A DNA stretch of 64,000 bases from Asparagopsis taxiformis (Eukaryota > Rhodophyta > Florideophyceae > Bonnemaisoniales > Bonnemaisoniaceae), in assembly GCA_030407315.1 (NCBI GenBank), contig JALQPE010002385.1, forward strand, positions 1 to 64,000. The letters run 5' to 3'. Positions 1 through 10,660 of the stretch are shown here, piece after piece. The position numbers and the translations under genes are program-made. Within the stretch, counting starts at the first letter, position 1; each line of letters opens with the position of its first letter. Below the pieces are notes generated by a model, which worked only from the letters and a program-made list of their open reading frames with translations, was not told the DNA's origin and did no database searches.

Positions 1-99
1 CCGGCAGCATTGAACCGCGGTCCGTAGTCCGCAAGACGGACCGGCGCAGAACTGGGGATCCGCAGCGAGAAAGTGAGGAAGGAGGAACGGCGCGGAGAG

Positions 100-2052
100 A
101 GATGGGGGTTGACCGAGGCAAGCGTGCTCGCAGGGACAGTGAACATCATGATGATGACATGATAGTGGCTCAAAACATGTTGGAATTGCGGCAGAGTGCT
201 ATGGCAAAGGTAGTTTCCTCCCGGGTTGGCAGATGCGGAGGTGCTGCAGACGGAGTCCCAGCCGGGGCTTCCGACACACTGGAGGCTGTGACCCCACTGC
301 GCCAACTATGCCGAGTACATCAGCCCCAGCAGGTAATGCAGTCAGGGACCCGAGGATAGCGGCAAGGGATGTGTTTCTGAGCAACGTTCACAGGTGCCAA
401 CTATCATCGGCGGTCAGGTGTACTGAGGGAGAGCAGCCGGAGTGCGGCCTCGTCACAACAGAGTGTCATTGGTGCCAAATATGCGCGTAACGCCCCCGCG
501 ACGTCAGGCTATTGCCGATGGAGGACATCATATTCCCGATAGCGTGGGAGATGGGGGGACGGTGAGGGCAGAGAGGTTGCATCCGCCGAATCCATCGATT
601 TAATGGCGAGTCGCATCAATGCGCAGAAGAAGAAGATCGCGGAGCTGGAAAAAAAGTGTTTAGCCAGGACATAGCAAACAAGGCGCTCACCACGGAGATT
701 GTTGCGTTGGAGGCTAAGGTGAAGACTCTGCAGGCGGAAATGCCAGCCTTACTGCAATTGCGAGAAAGGTAGAATCAGTGATCACGGTGGCGGTAAGTCG
801 AAATACAGAAAGCCATTCCTGTGAAATACCTTGGAGTTCTTAGGGCGGTTGAGGAAAACCTGACAAAGTGGTGCAGAACGAGACTATGGAGCTGGACCCT
901 ATAGCGGAACAAACGCAGAGACGTTGGACTGGACGTACCATCGAGGTAGAGCCGGTAGAAGGGCACTTTGGAGCGAAAACGGTGTAGGATATATTGCTAC
1001 CCCTCCGGGCTATATCATCAAGAATCTGCAGTGGTATACACCTTCGTACAGGGACGAGAGTGATCTGCTGAATGACTTGGTGCGACACGTACTGCGTCAA
1101 AGTCCGTGGTGTGATGTTTTTTCCGATGAGGAGCAGCGTGTGTGCTGTCAAGAGGCTGTGGCGGGGAGCAAGGAATTGAAAGTGAAGGTGACGCAGAAAC
1201 TGTCCGACGTGATGAGTGCACGGAAGCGTAATGCGAGGGACAGATTGTTCGGTTCGCTGGGTACACGAAATTAATGTCTAGATGCACGATGCTGACGACG
1301 CGAGCTGAGATGGACGAGCGAGAGGAACAAAAGCGCGAAGCGTCTGAGAAGCTTTTGAAACGGGAAAGTAACGGTGATTTGGATATGGGGAGGTGGCGAC
1401 GGCACCGTTCTCAGAGCTGCGATACAGCAAAGGCTTGGTTCCTGACAGCTTCGAAATGGAAGTGAATGGTGATGCATGGTTTAAACAACCGAGTAGCTGT
1501 GAATGTGCTGGACATCTTCAGGGTTATTCGATACGACCAGAACAAGTAATGGACATAGAGACGAGCATACTAACGCTGGCGCGCCTGGATGCTTGGCTAG
1601 TGACTACTGTGGAGTGTTTGGATGAACCGAAGGGGAAAGGAGGTGCACGGCAGAAGGAGTTTACAAGGCGGTACAGTCAATATGTGGGGGTAGCTTTTCA
1701 GCAATTAGTTGGTATGGTGGTGTACTGCATGTCTTGTCTCCAAGGCTCGCAAGCAAGGGAAGAAACGGACGTTGTCGAGAGCGAACAGCGGACTAGTGCA
1801 CAGTCACGGCATGTGTTTGCAAGCCGTACTGTGACGAGAGAGGCTGTTGAAGTGTGGCAAAGCGGAGAGGGGTCTGGAATTGTTCATGTCGTTGATGATG
1901 TAAACCGCTGCTCATCACTTGTTCTAGTGTCCGAGGATTGGATTCAATCGCATATTACGTCAAACCTCGGTGCTGTAATGGATTGTGTGATTGCGCAAGG
2001 ACTAATTGGCGCAGAAGACTTTTCGTCGTTGACCCATATGCTGGACACCTGA
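100..2052 (+). pseudogene. Decayed plus-strand gene, probably transposon-borne
   Basis: I do not recognise this gene. Several open stretches on the plus strand follow one another in different frames: a coiled-coil-like start at 603 (MASRINAQKKKIAELEKK) that stops after about 25 codons and continues in another frame (LEAKVKTLQAEMPALL), a stretch ending at 1274, and an ATG-initiated frame 1456-2052 of 198 residues. The pieces share one direction and run head-on into the transposase that ends at 2233. This would fit a second, accessory gene of the same element, broken by stops and frameshifts. Chance open frames in GC-rich DNA are an alternative for the parts before 600. No catalytic motif was seen. 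Confidence 0.35.
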
Positions 2053-2232
2053 GTGCAAACCTGAATGTCGAAATCAATGCCCCACAGTATGGGGCATGGA
2101 GCGGCGCCATGCAGCCACTGCTGATAACGGTTTTGGCGTAATGGAGGATGGTTGAAATTAGTGCAGTAAATGTGACGTTGACTAGAAGGTTTATCATGTA
2201 GTACATTATCAATAGAGTGCTGCGATTTAGAT

Positions 2233-5200
2233 TTATTCTTCTTCATTATCATCTGTGAATTGGTAATCAGTGTTGGTGTAGAAGCGGTTGAGATAGAAAC
2301 GGTGGTCCGACCAGTGCATTTGTTTCGTAAATGGCTTGACTGGAAAGTTACTTCGTACGATGTGCACGGTGCCAGATATAGTAGATGCAGGAATGAGGTC
2401 AAACCAAGGACCACCTGCACTGTGGGATGCAGTGTCATTGCTGTCAACGGATCCGTTGTCCGGGTCCCATGTGGACCACTTTAAACAAATGCACCCAAGT
2501 GATTTTTCCACAGCGGTTTTTGGGGCAAAGCAGGTCATATACTGAACGAAAGCGAGTTCTACAGGTTGAAACAGGTTTGGAGACTGCAGGCGTACCAGTG
2601 CCAGGACGCGCCCTACCCATATGGTTCTGTAGTCATCGGCAGTTCCGGAGATGACGACAAAGGAGTACTGCGATCTCTTTGCGGGGCCGAACGATGAAGT
2701 TGCAAAGACGCGCTGCTGCTTGTGCCTCGACACGTTTGTGGGGCGAAGCATGCCACTGTGCGGGTCAAAGTCGTCGGCATCTGGGACGTACCCTCCCATG
2801 ACGTAGGCGGACTTTACCACGGTGACGGAAATGTCCATGTCATGTATTGGAGGGCCTTCTGCCGTGGCGCGCAGTCTAGCGAGGGTGAGGAACGCTTGTG
2901 CAGCTGTGTCACCGAGTTGCTGGAATAGCGTTATGGTGCCAGACGGGAACGAGGAGTTGTGCAGAGGCAAAAGAGTGGCAGGATCGGGCTGTCCGTCGAT
3001 ATCTGCAACGAGGAGGGTTGCATCGGGCAGCAGGGAGGCAAAGTCGTGCAGTGCAACGGTGAATCCGTCGCGAACGAGTACTGCACCGTCTGTGGGCGAT
3101 ATCATGCGTGCGTTTCCCAATGTGTTCGATGGGTGTGACCAGTTGGAGTGGCCAAGGAGAATTCCATGTGGCGAATAGTCTCTTCCATGGCTGTGGAGCG
3201 CCTTCGAGAGGTTTTCCTATAACTCTGTTTGAACAGAAGATGCGAGTGTTCGTAGGGGCCTGCATCAATGTGTTCCAGGGCGCCATATCTCTGCAAGTCA
3301 CCGGGAAGATGGTCTAGAAGATGGAACTTGAAAGTTTTGAGACCTGTGGTGTGGAATGGGCCGAGGGTGGAGAGCATTGATTGTTTGAAATAGGAAATGG
3401 AGTTCTGGAGGCTTTCTAGTTCGGCGGCAGTCCAGTGCTTGATGCGACCGCGTTTCATGACCCATGCGACGAGGTCAGAGTATTGCGTGCAGATGGAAGT
3501 GAGGGGGGCTGTATCTACTTCGTCACAGCATGTGTCAATGAATGCTGCGATGAAAGGGAACACCATGTCGACATGGTGATAGTCTTTGGCTGCGAGCATG
3601 CCGCGTATGCCGTCCTCCGTGAAGAGGCCGTTCAAATTGGTGCCCTTCTCACCCTTGGAGAAGTCGACATGAAGACCGGTGATGTAGTAGTCGCGTTCGA
3701 TAGCGGACAGAATGCTGTTTGAGCCGGCGAGGATGGATTTTTTCACCTTCTTGAAGGTGCGAGGTGTCCCGGAATGGGAGGCAGTGGTGGTGAGGTCTGG
3801 GGAGCTGAGGCGGTGGACAATGCACTGTTTGATGAGCTTTGAGATGCCGAGGTGGAGATTGTGCAGAGGCTCGAAGGAGAAAATGTTGTAGGGGTCTAGG
3901 GGACTGTTGGTGGGTAAAAGAGCGGTCGATTCGAGGACAGAGTGTTGTTCGAGGAGGGAGAGAGCTTCGAGCGGAGCAGTTGTATGCTCCTGAGCGCTCT
4001 CTTGGCGTGCAGAGCGTGTATCATCGAGGGAGCGGGGCTGGTGTGGCGCGCTGGATTCAAGTTGAGTGGCGGGATGTAGCAGCGGTGGCAGGGATGTGTG
4101 GTGGTAGTGCTGTTGCGAGTGCATGACAGCTCTTTGGCCTCTGGAAAGTCGCAGCAATAATTGGCTAGGATGGGAAAGCATTGGCGGGCAGTTGCAGTGG
4201 AGTCTGTGCAGGGGAACCCGGAAGAGAACGCGGTGGATAGGGACGAAAACACTTTTTCGAGTGCTTTATGAAGAATATCAATTTTGCGAGCGCGACTAGC
4301 AGAACTAGAGGTTGTCGGCATTTCATCACCGAACAAGGCGTTGGACGAAGGGTTAACAATGTACGGAAGATACCCGACGATGGTGAGGCCGGTACGGATG
4401 CAGTGGCGACGGAGGGGGGCGGAGAAGTTGAGCAGTGTGACGTGTATGGGGTATGCGACGATTGCGGAGCTCTTGAGGCTTGTGCTGCTCTTGTCGGAGT
4501 ACACTTGGAGGAGGCCGGCAAAGGAGGAAGCGGTGGGATCATTTTCCTCTGCCCATACGACCTGTGGATCTTCCGAGAGCTGCACGCGCTGTCTAGTAAC
4601 CTGGTGCAGCGTTTTCGCGAATTCTGTGTGTAGGGGATGAGAAAATATTGCGGTGCCGTCTGGGGCGGTCTGTGGGGAGGGTGGAAGAGAGTATTTTGGT
4701 CGTTAGCCAGTGCTAACTGCCTGCGGAGCATGTCGACTGGGTCGCGGAGGTACAGCTGTGCCGAGTACTTACCAGTTTTGTCTGGAATGATGTGGCTCTT
4801 GTAACCTTCGGTGCGGAAATGTGTTTCGACCATGGAAGCGGTAACGTGGCGACATTCTTCTACGGTGCGAACGGCGCTGTTGAACTTTTCTAGGGAGAAT
4901 GCGGGGTCTTGTAGGATGGTGATGACTTCGCTCACGCGGCCAGCGCCGGCCTTGTACTCGAGGGTTGTGAGACTGGCGGCGAGGGATTGCACGAGGAGGT
5001 CTGCGCGGGAGGGGGTTGAGGTTGGTGGCAGTGAAGCGTCACAGGGTGAGTCGCTGGAGGAAGCACGACCAGATTCTGGGTCTGGGGAGCTGGGTTGCGG
5101 GGAATCATGGTCGCCGTTTCGAGCAGGCTCATGGGTGACGGCAGGGACACGAGCGTTGTTGAAATGTTGGGGAGAGGGGTTGAAACGGTAGCGACACGTT

Positions 5201-5268
5201 CGCTCATGCAGCGCGAGCGCATAAGCATCTACGCAGTAGTAGAAGCACCCTTCATACTTGCATTCCAT
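2233..5268 (-). pseudogene. Plavaka-like (CACTA-related) transposase, frameshifted
   Basis: DNA transposase broken into four overlapping frames on the minus strand. The ATG at 5268 begins with a zinc-finger-like segment (CKYEGC, then H and C). Downstream come landmarks I associate with Plavaka transposases: 'QVYSDKSSTS' and 'VGYLPYIV' (about 4510-4380), 'FPILANYCCDFPEAKELSC' (about 4170-4115), 'FSFEPLHNLHLGISK' (about 3880), 'FKFHLLDHL' and a 'GPYEHSH' stretch (3330-3230), and a C-terminal block with 'ELAFVQY', 'GTVHIV' and 'HRFYLNRF' that ends at 2233. Three frameshifts separate the parts, near 4665, about 4000 and about 3110. All change the frame in the same direction, and the first two lie near C-runs. 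It reads as one gene of about 1000 codons that was recently broken. No terminal inverted repeats were located. Confidence 0.72.
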
Positions 5269-5869
5269 GTCGAGTTTTGACGCAAAAGGGAGGATTGCGA
5301 GCTGAACAGGGGAGACTGTGCCGTCCAGATGCGACCAATTTTATTTTTGTGGTGCTTTCGAGACTTGGAATGTAACGTGTTCGTTCGTAGTTTTGTGGGT
5401 AGTAGTTTTGTGCTCACTCCAGCTGACATCCCAACGGTGGAATTTAACCGAGAGTTCAATCATTTCCAACTGTTACATCACATTGCGTGCTGGCAACGTG
5501 TGCATGGAAGGACGAACGACTGCCCTGGGAGATGAATTTTCAATTAATTCATTTGTAATAATAAACTTTTTTATTTCCGAACTTCGTGGAATCTGAATGT
5601 GCTTTACAGCGGATATGCCACGGATCATGTAAGGAAAGCAAATGGATTCTCATATATATGATTATATGTTTTATATTCGTTGTTCTCGATCCGGATCTCA
5701 TTGTTCGGGGATCAGAGACCATGGCTTGGGCCATACTCAATCTCACTGCCGGCGATGATTTCGAGTATGCACAGCAAGACTTAAGCGGACGCAGAAAGCT
5801 GTCCGGTCGACGCCGCAGGCTCCACTCCGCCCTCATCACCGACTGATATTCTTTGACCGACTTTGCTTT
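5269..5869. other. Intergenic, upstream of the transposase
   Basis: No convincing gene. The stretch is AT-richer than its surroundings, notably 5530-5580. Short frames on both strands around 5550-5846 show no recognisable motif. One end of the Plavaka-like element should lie here, but I could not identify a terminal repeat. Confidence 0.4.
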
Positions 5870-5907
5870 GTACGTGCGCGAATCTTGATCAAGATTCGCG
5901 CACGTAC
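5870..5907. repeat. 38-bp perfect palindrome
   Basis: The sequence from 5870 to 5907 equals its own reverse complement with no spacer. The half-site is GTACGTGCGCGAATCTTGA and the centre lies between 5888 and 5889. The match ends at 5869/5908. It sits between the transposase region and the intron-like array. It could be an element junction, a recombination site or a cruciform-forming sequence; nothing in the sequence decides between these. Confidence 0.95.
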
Positions 5908-5935
5908 CTTCGTTCCATCCTCTACCCTCGAGGGT

Positions 5936-6957
5936 ATGCGTTGAGGGAAGCGTGGGTTTTGAGTCTGACTATTTCCGTTGATGCGATATTTTTCATGGGA
6001 AGCCTGTTGACTGATGGTGTGTATTGAGCGGAGGATGGAAGAGAGGTACGTGAAGTTTTGAAAGTATGCTGTGAGGGAAGGTTGATTTTGAGTCTGACTG
6101 TTGTGGTTGATTCCGATGTTGTGTAGATGATGCAGGAATGTTGATGACGGAAGGTAAGTTTCATGAGTGCCAAGATGTGCTTTGCGAAGATATGGACTGC
6201 TGACTATGATTATTATTAATTGCAAGTTTTTGGATCATGGTTTGTATTGTGTGTAGGATGGATGAGAGGTACATTTGCGAGTTCTCAGGGTATGTAGCGA
6301 GGGAAACGTTGGTTTTCAATCTGACTGTTGCGATTGAATCCGATGTTGCGTAGGTGATGGAGGAATAGTGATGACGGAAGGTAAGTCACATTGGGCGCCC
6401 AGACCGGTTGTGCGAAGATGCGGAATGCTGACTACTTTTCTTGGCTACACGATTACGTGATTTATGGTTTTTATTGTGTGCAGGATGGAACAGGTAAAGT
6501 AAGTGTGCGAGTTTTGAAAGTAAGCAGCGAGGGAAGGTTGGTTTTGAGTCTGACTATTTCCGTTGATGCGATATTTTTCATTGGAAGCCTATTGAGTCAT
6601 GGTGTGTATTGTGTGGAGCGAAGGTAAGTGTGCGAGTTTTGAAAGTATGCTGTGATGGAAGGTTGGTTTTGAGTCTGACTGTTGTGGTTGATTCCGATGT
6701 TGTGTAGATGATGCAGGAATGTTGATGACAGAAGGTAAGTTTCACTGAGCACCAAGACTTGTTTTGCGAAGATATGGACTGCTGACTTTGATTATTCATT
6801 GCAAGGTTTTTGGATCATGGTTTGTATTTTGTGTAGGATGGATGATTCACTCATCCTCTCGGAGAGGTAAGTAAGGGAGTTTCTAGGATATCTGTCGTGG
6901 TAAGCGTTGCTTTTGAATCTGACTGTTGGGGTTGATGTTTTGTATGTGATGCAGGAG
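5936..6957 (+). repeat. Tandem array of intron-like units with microexons
   Basis: Two alternating intron-like segments recur. Type A (about 81-85 bp) begins GTACGT, GTACAT or GTAAGTG, holds 'TTTTGAGTCTGACT' and ends TTGTGTAG or TTGCGTAG. Type B (about 103 bp) begins GTAAGTTTC or GTAAGTCAC, holds GCTGACT and ends TGTGTAG or TGTGCAG. They enclose 27-nt segments at 6127-6153, 6354-6380 and 6708-6734, and shorter ones at 6034-6045, 6257-6268, 6484-6493 and 6837-6866. Joined as exons, most keep one open frame that would read D-D-A-G-M-L-M-T-E-G-W-M-R per unit. The 6484-6493 piece (10 nt) breaks the frame. The repeat structure is plain; transcription and splicing are inferred. Confidence 0.65.
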
Positions 6958-7316
6958 TGGTGAAGCAGGAACGGCAGGACTGAAGGAGAGTGAAGAAGGG
7001 ATGTAGGAAGATGGGGAATGAAGCTGTGAGGTGTTTCTGGTATGTGTATATTTTGGGCATACGATAGAAGTGAGAGTGGGTTTCAAGTGGTGTAAGATTT
7101 TGCTGACCATGTTCGTGTTTGATGTCTTGATGATTTAATGGGCTGGGGTGGTGTCGAGGAAAGCGGGGATGGAATTGGGAAGGAGCGGATTTTTTTGTAA
7201 TCTAGGTCGTGAGGGTTCTTGAAGTATGTGCGGATGGTGGTGCATGGCGTTCGGATGGTAGGGAGAACGCGATAGTGAGGGAGATGGGTGATCGACGATA
7301 TGCTGACAGGTATTTT
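6958..7316. other. G/A-rich spacer
   Basis: Purine-rich on the plus strand with short frames only. No gene or recognisable element end is visible. Confidence 0.4.
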
Positions 7317-7495
7317 GTATTCTGGCTGGATACGTATTTCGTATTTTGGCTGGATACATATTCCGTATTCTGGCTGGATACGTATTTCGTATTCTGGCAG
7401 GATACTATTCCGTATTCTGGCTGGATACGTATTTCCTATTCTACCGGGTATTATTTCCTATTCTGACCAGATATGTATTCCTATTCTAGAGAGAC
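7317..7495 (+). repeat. 24-bp degenerate tandem repeat
   Basis: About seven to eight copies of a unit near ATTCTGGCTGGATACGTATT plus four more bases. Copies get more diverged towards the right end. Because 24 is a multiple of three, one frame reads an 8-residue periodic peptide (FVFWLDTY), but no gene context supports translation. Confidence 0.85.
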
Positions 7496-7609
7496 GTATT
7501 GTATACGAGCAGTTTCCTAAATGAGAGAATAAAATACGGTCCGATATGGGCCCTGATTTACCATCCGCTGTAATTTCTTCCCTCCCGGTTTTCGCTGATA
7601 TATTGTATA

Positions 7610-8033
7610 CTGGATGTCGGGCCTAGTATTGCGCCATATGTACTAGAGAAAGTGGATGTCGGGCCCTAGTATTCCGCCAAACGTACTAGAGAAAGTGGAT
7701 GTCGGGTCCTAGTATTCCGCCAAACGTACTAGAGAAAGTGGATGTCGGGTCCTAGTATTCCGCCATATGTACTAGAGAAAGTGGATGTCGGGTCCTAGTA
7801 TTCCGCCATATGTACTAGAGAAAGTGGATGTCGGGTCCTAGTATTCCGCCATATGTACTAGAGAAAGTGGATGTCGGGTCCTAGTATTCCGCCATATGTA
7901 CTAGAGAAGTGGTGTCGGGTCCTAGTATTCCGCCATATTACTAGAGAAAGTGGATGTCGGGCCAGTATTCCGCATATGTCTAGAGAAAGTGATGTCGGGC
8001 CCTAGTATTCCGCCATATGTACTAGAGAAAGTG
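7610..8033 (+). repeat. 43-bp tandem repeat array
   Basis: About ten copies of a 43-bp unit beginning GTGGATGTCGGGTCCTAGTA and ending TACTAGAGAAA. Middle copies are almost identical; the end copies carry small deletions. A related core (GGACGTCC with CTAGTA/TACTAG) returns at 8034-8140 and 12100-12265, which links this array to a repeat family spread over several kilobases. Confidence 0.92.
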
Positions 8034-8081
8034 GACGTCCGCATCCAAAAATTTTTATTTTTTTTTGGACGCGGACGTTTC
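8034..8081. repeat. Inverted repeat with GGACGTCCGC arms
   Basis: Arms GGACGTCCGCATCCAAAAA and TTTTTGGACGCGGACGTTT face each other across a short A/T spacer, with two mismatches. It lies directly after the 43-bp array. It resembles two copies of one element end placed head to head. Confidence 0.75.
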
Positions 8082-8182
8082 ATTTGTTCTAGTAAATCTC
8101 GGGGCGACTAGGACCCGTACTAGAGAGACTGGACGTCCGCGTCCACTCCGAAACACGAACGGACTTCGCTCAGGTTGCGCGA

Positions 8183-9089
8183 ATGTCTACAAGCTGGAAG
8201 GATTCGTATGAGGCCGGCACTGGTATGGCGTACTTCCACAATTGCCGAACGGAAATCAACGAGCGAGGTATACGTGATGCACAATTTCGCGGATGTAAGC
8301 TACCTCGATGCGTCGACAAGTTCCCATTTGACTTGGGTCTCATGAAGAAATTCCTAACCAGGAATTGTTTCGGTACTTCTTGGAACATGGGAGGGGGAGC
8401 AGGTGCACAAGGACCCTGGGACCCGGCAGCTGTGGAGTCCCATTGTCAATACAGGGGACGATGAAACAGATGAGAAGAACCGAATGAGGGGAGGGCTCAC
8501 TTCACGTCTACGCGCCACTGCCTGGTTGACTATGCCGAGAACGACGAGTCGCGCGTACCGACCGGTTCAAGTTTGTGACGCGGCGAGCCCTGCTGGATGT
8601 GTGGTTGGGATCCTTGTCCGGCTGATAGGGCTGGAGGAGTGCGGTTTACCGGGAGAAAAACTTGTCATGCCGGCATCTGGGGGACGGTTTTTGATAACGG
8701 GAAAGGGGTGTCCTCGGCAGGTCCCACACAATGATTTCCCTGTTCCTCCTCGCGACCGCAAAGATCAACTTCCGGGTTACTTTGTTATTGCCAATGGAGA
8801 TGACCCATTCCCTATCTGGGTGTGTCCAGGGTCCCACAAGTACGTCTTTTCCAAAGCGCTGGAATTAGATATGTACGCCAAGACGATGAAGCTGAAGAAG
8901 GTAATCGTTCCGCCACGTTCAGTCTTCATCGGTCACGGCCATGTACAACACGCCGGGGCAGGGCATGTCGACAGAGTTGTGTCACACACGACAACGAGGT
9001 ATCACACGTATTTCAGGAATGCGTCGTATCCGATTCCCGACAATGTTTCGTTTGGTTCATCAGGCGGTTGGGATTCGAAGAAGAAGTAA
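8183..9089 (+). pseudogene. 2OG-Fe(II) oxygenase-like protein, frameshifted
   Basis: An ATG frame from 8183 is open to about 8400 and continues in another frame to 9089; the switch lies in the G-rich run at about 8390-8402. The second part has features of a double-stranded beta-helix dioxygenase: 'HNDF' (an HxD-type iron pair, about 8730), 'PIWVCPGSHKYV' (about 8812), 'VFIGHGHVQHAGAG' with the distal histidine (about 8925), and a following R in 'TTRYHTYF'. By analogy with the phytanoyl-CoA dioxygenase/2OG superfamily these would bind Fe(II) and 2-oxoglutarate. The substrate is unknown. Position inside a repeat block suggests it was carried by an element. The fold is inferred from motif order only. 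Confidence 0.5.
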
Positions 9090-9611
9090 TCGCCAATGCT
9101 CCGCGCCGGTCTGCCAGGCAAAGTCAACCGGCACCTGTCAATGTTCGCCACAAGACAGTTGTTCCCATCCCGGTCAAGAAAGATCGTAGGCCGAAGACAG
9201 GGCAGCTCGGAATGATGCGGATGAAGACGACAGAACGCAGCCAGAACGCAAGCCTATATCCTACACAATTAGTGATGTCCCGTTCATGCCTATTATGCCG
9301 GGAGATCCTGATATGATGAGGACGAAGAGGAAGAACAATTTTCCGACGGCTAGATAGCTTAACAACAACTACTTTAGGAAACAATTATCGAGAATATAAT
9401 CATCTCCTTTATCACTTTCAATCTATGAACCTACTATAATGTACTTCCGTTCCATGCTTTCAAACTAGATTGTCCATTCCCTCGTGGGTTGGAGCATAAT
9501 TTCCAGGACGATTCCCTCACATCTCTAGACTCGATGGTCTATGCTAGAAATAGCAGAACAATTGGGTTTGTACGTGCTTCATCGCCTACTTGCTTCCGGT
9601 AATGGGTGGAC
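9090..9611. other. No feature recognised
   Basis: Short overlapping frames only, with no motif. The stretch separates the oxygenase-like fragment from the hairpin-bearing repeats. Confidence 0.4.
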
Positions 9612-10660
9612 GTGCACGATACACGATCAACCTGAAATGGACGTCCGGTGGATGTCCAGCTCAGATGCATTGCTGGCCAGCCCAGAAATTCTACAATTTC
9701 GGGCACAAAAAAATATTGCAAAAAACCTTGATTTCAGCGGGTCGATTGTGCTGTATGGCACACCCCCATCTCAAAAACATGTTCATATGTGCATGTTTTT
9801 GAGAATAGCCCAAATTTTAATTCAAATAAAGGTGTCTAATTTGGCCACAACGGCCCCAGGAACCGGCTGCCGCCCCGACCGGGGCCGTCACTGGCTTCGG
9901 TAAGCACTAACTGTAAGCCAAAATCGCGTCTTACGAAGGGTCGATTCCAGGCTTCAAGCCTAAGTTATGCTAGGGTGACATCTTTTTCCCTGTTTCATCA
10001 TGGTCCCGCCTTATTCCTTCACGACAAACACTACTCACCCATCACGTTACTCATATTCCGTGCGCTTTGTATGAGTAGTGAACCCGCCTGCTCAGTTGCT
10101 GCAATGCGTGGATGTAGCCAGCACACGACCAACCTGAAATGGACGTCCGGTGGATGTCCAGCTCAGATGCATTGCTGGCTAGCCCAGAAATTGTAATATT
10201 TCGGGCAGAAAAAAATTGCAAAAAATCATCGATTTGGGCGGGTCGATTGTGCCGTACGGCACACCCCCATCTCAAAAACATGTTCACATGTGCATGTTTT
10301 TGAGAATAGCCCAAATTTTAATTCAAATCAGGGTGTCTAATTTGGCCACAACGGCCCCAGGAACCGACCGCCGCCCCGATCGGGGCTATCTCTGGCGTCT
10401 GTAAGCACCAACTGTAAGCCGGAACCGGCCGCCGCCCCGATCGGGGCTATCACTGGCTTCTATTAGCACCAACTGTAAGCCAAAATGGCGTCTCACGAAG
10501 GGTCGATTTCAGGCTCAACACGTCAGGGACAGGTCTTGGTCCTTGTTTCATCATGGTCCCGCCCCACTCTCTCACGACCAACCTGAAATGGACGTCCGGT
10601 GGATGTCCAGCTCGATTGCATTGCTGGCCAGCCCAGAAATTCTAAAATTTCCGAAAAATC
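9612..10660 (+). repeat. 450-500-bp tandem repeat family with hairpins
   Basis: Three heads share AACCTGAAATGGACGTCCGG, at about 9627, 10133 and 10581. The first two copies run on with the same body: a 13-bp stem hairpin (TCTCAAAAACATG, 10-nt loop, mirror arm) at 9769-9804 and 10270-10305, then GGTGTCTAATTTGGCCACAA, a palindromic GCCCCGATCGGGGC or variant, and GGGTCGATT(C/T)CAGGCT. Copy two also has an internal duplication of about 80 bp (10370-10490). Copy three breaks off at about 10655. The unit looks like a non-coding mobile repeat; its class is unknown. Confidence 0.8.

Noticed and set aside
7610..8033. CRISPR-like array
   Set aside because: The 43-bp units are contiguous without unique spacers and lie in a eukaryotic nuclear context.
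9930..9950. tRNA or tRNA-derived SINE, from a GGGTCGATTCC B-box-like sequence
   Set aside because: No matching A box at the right distance and no cloverleaf could be drawn; it recurs only as part of the larger repeat.
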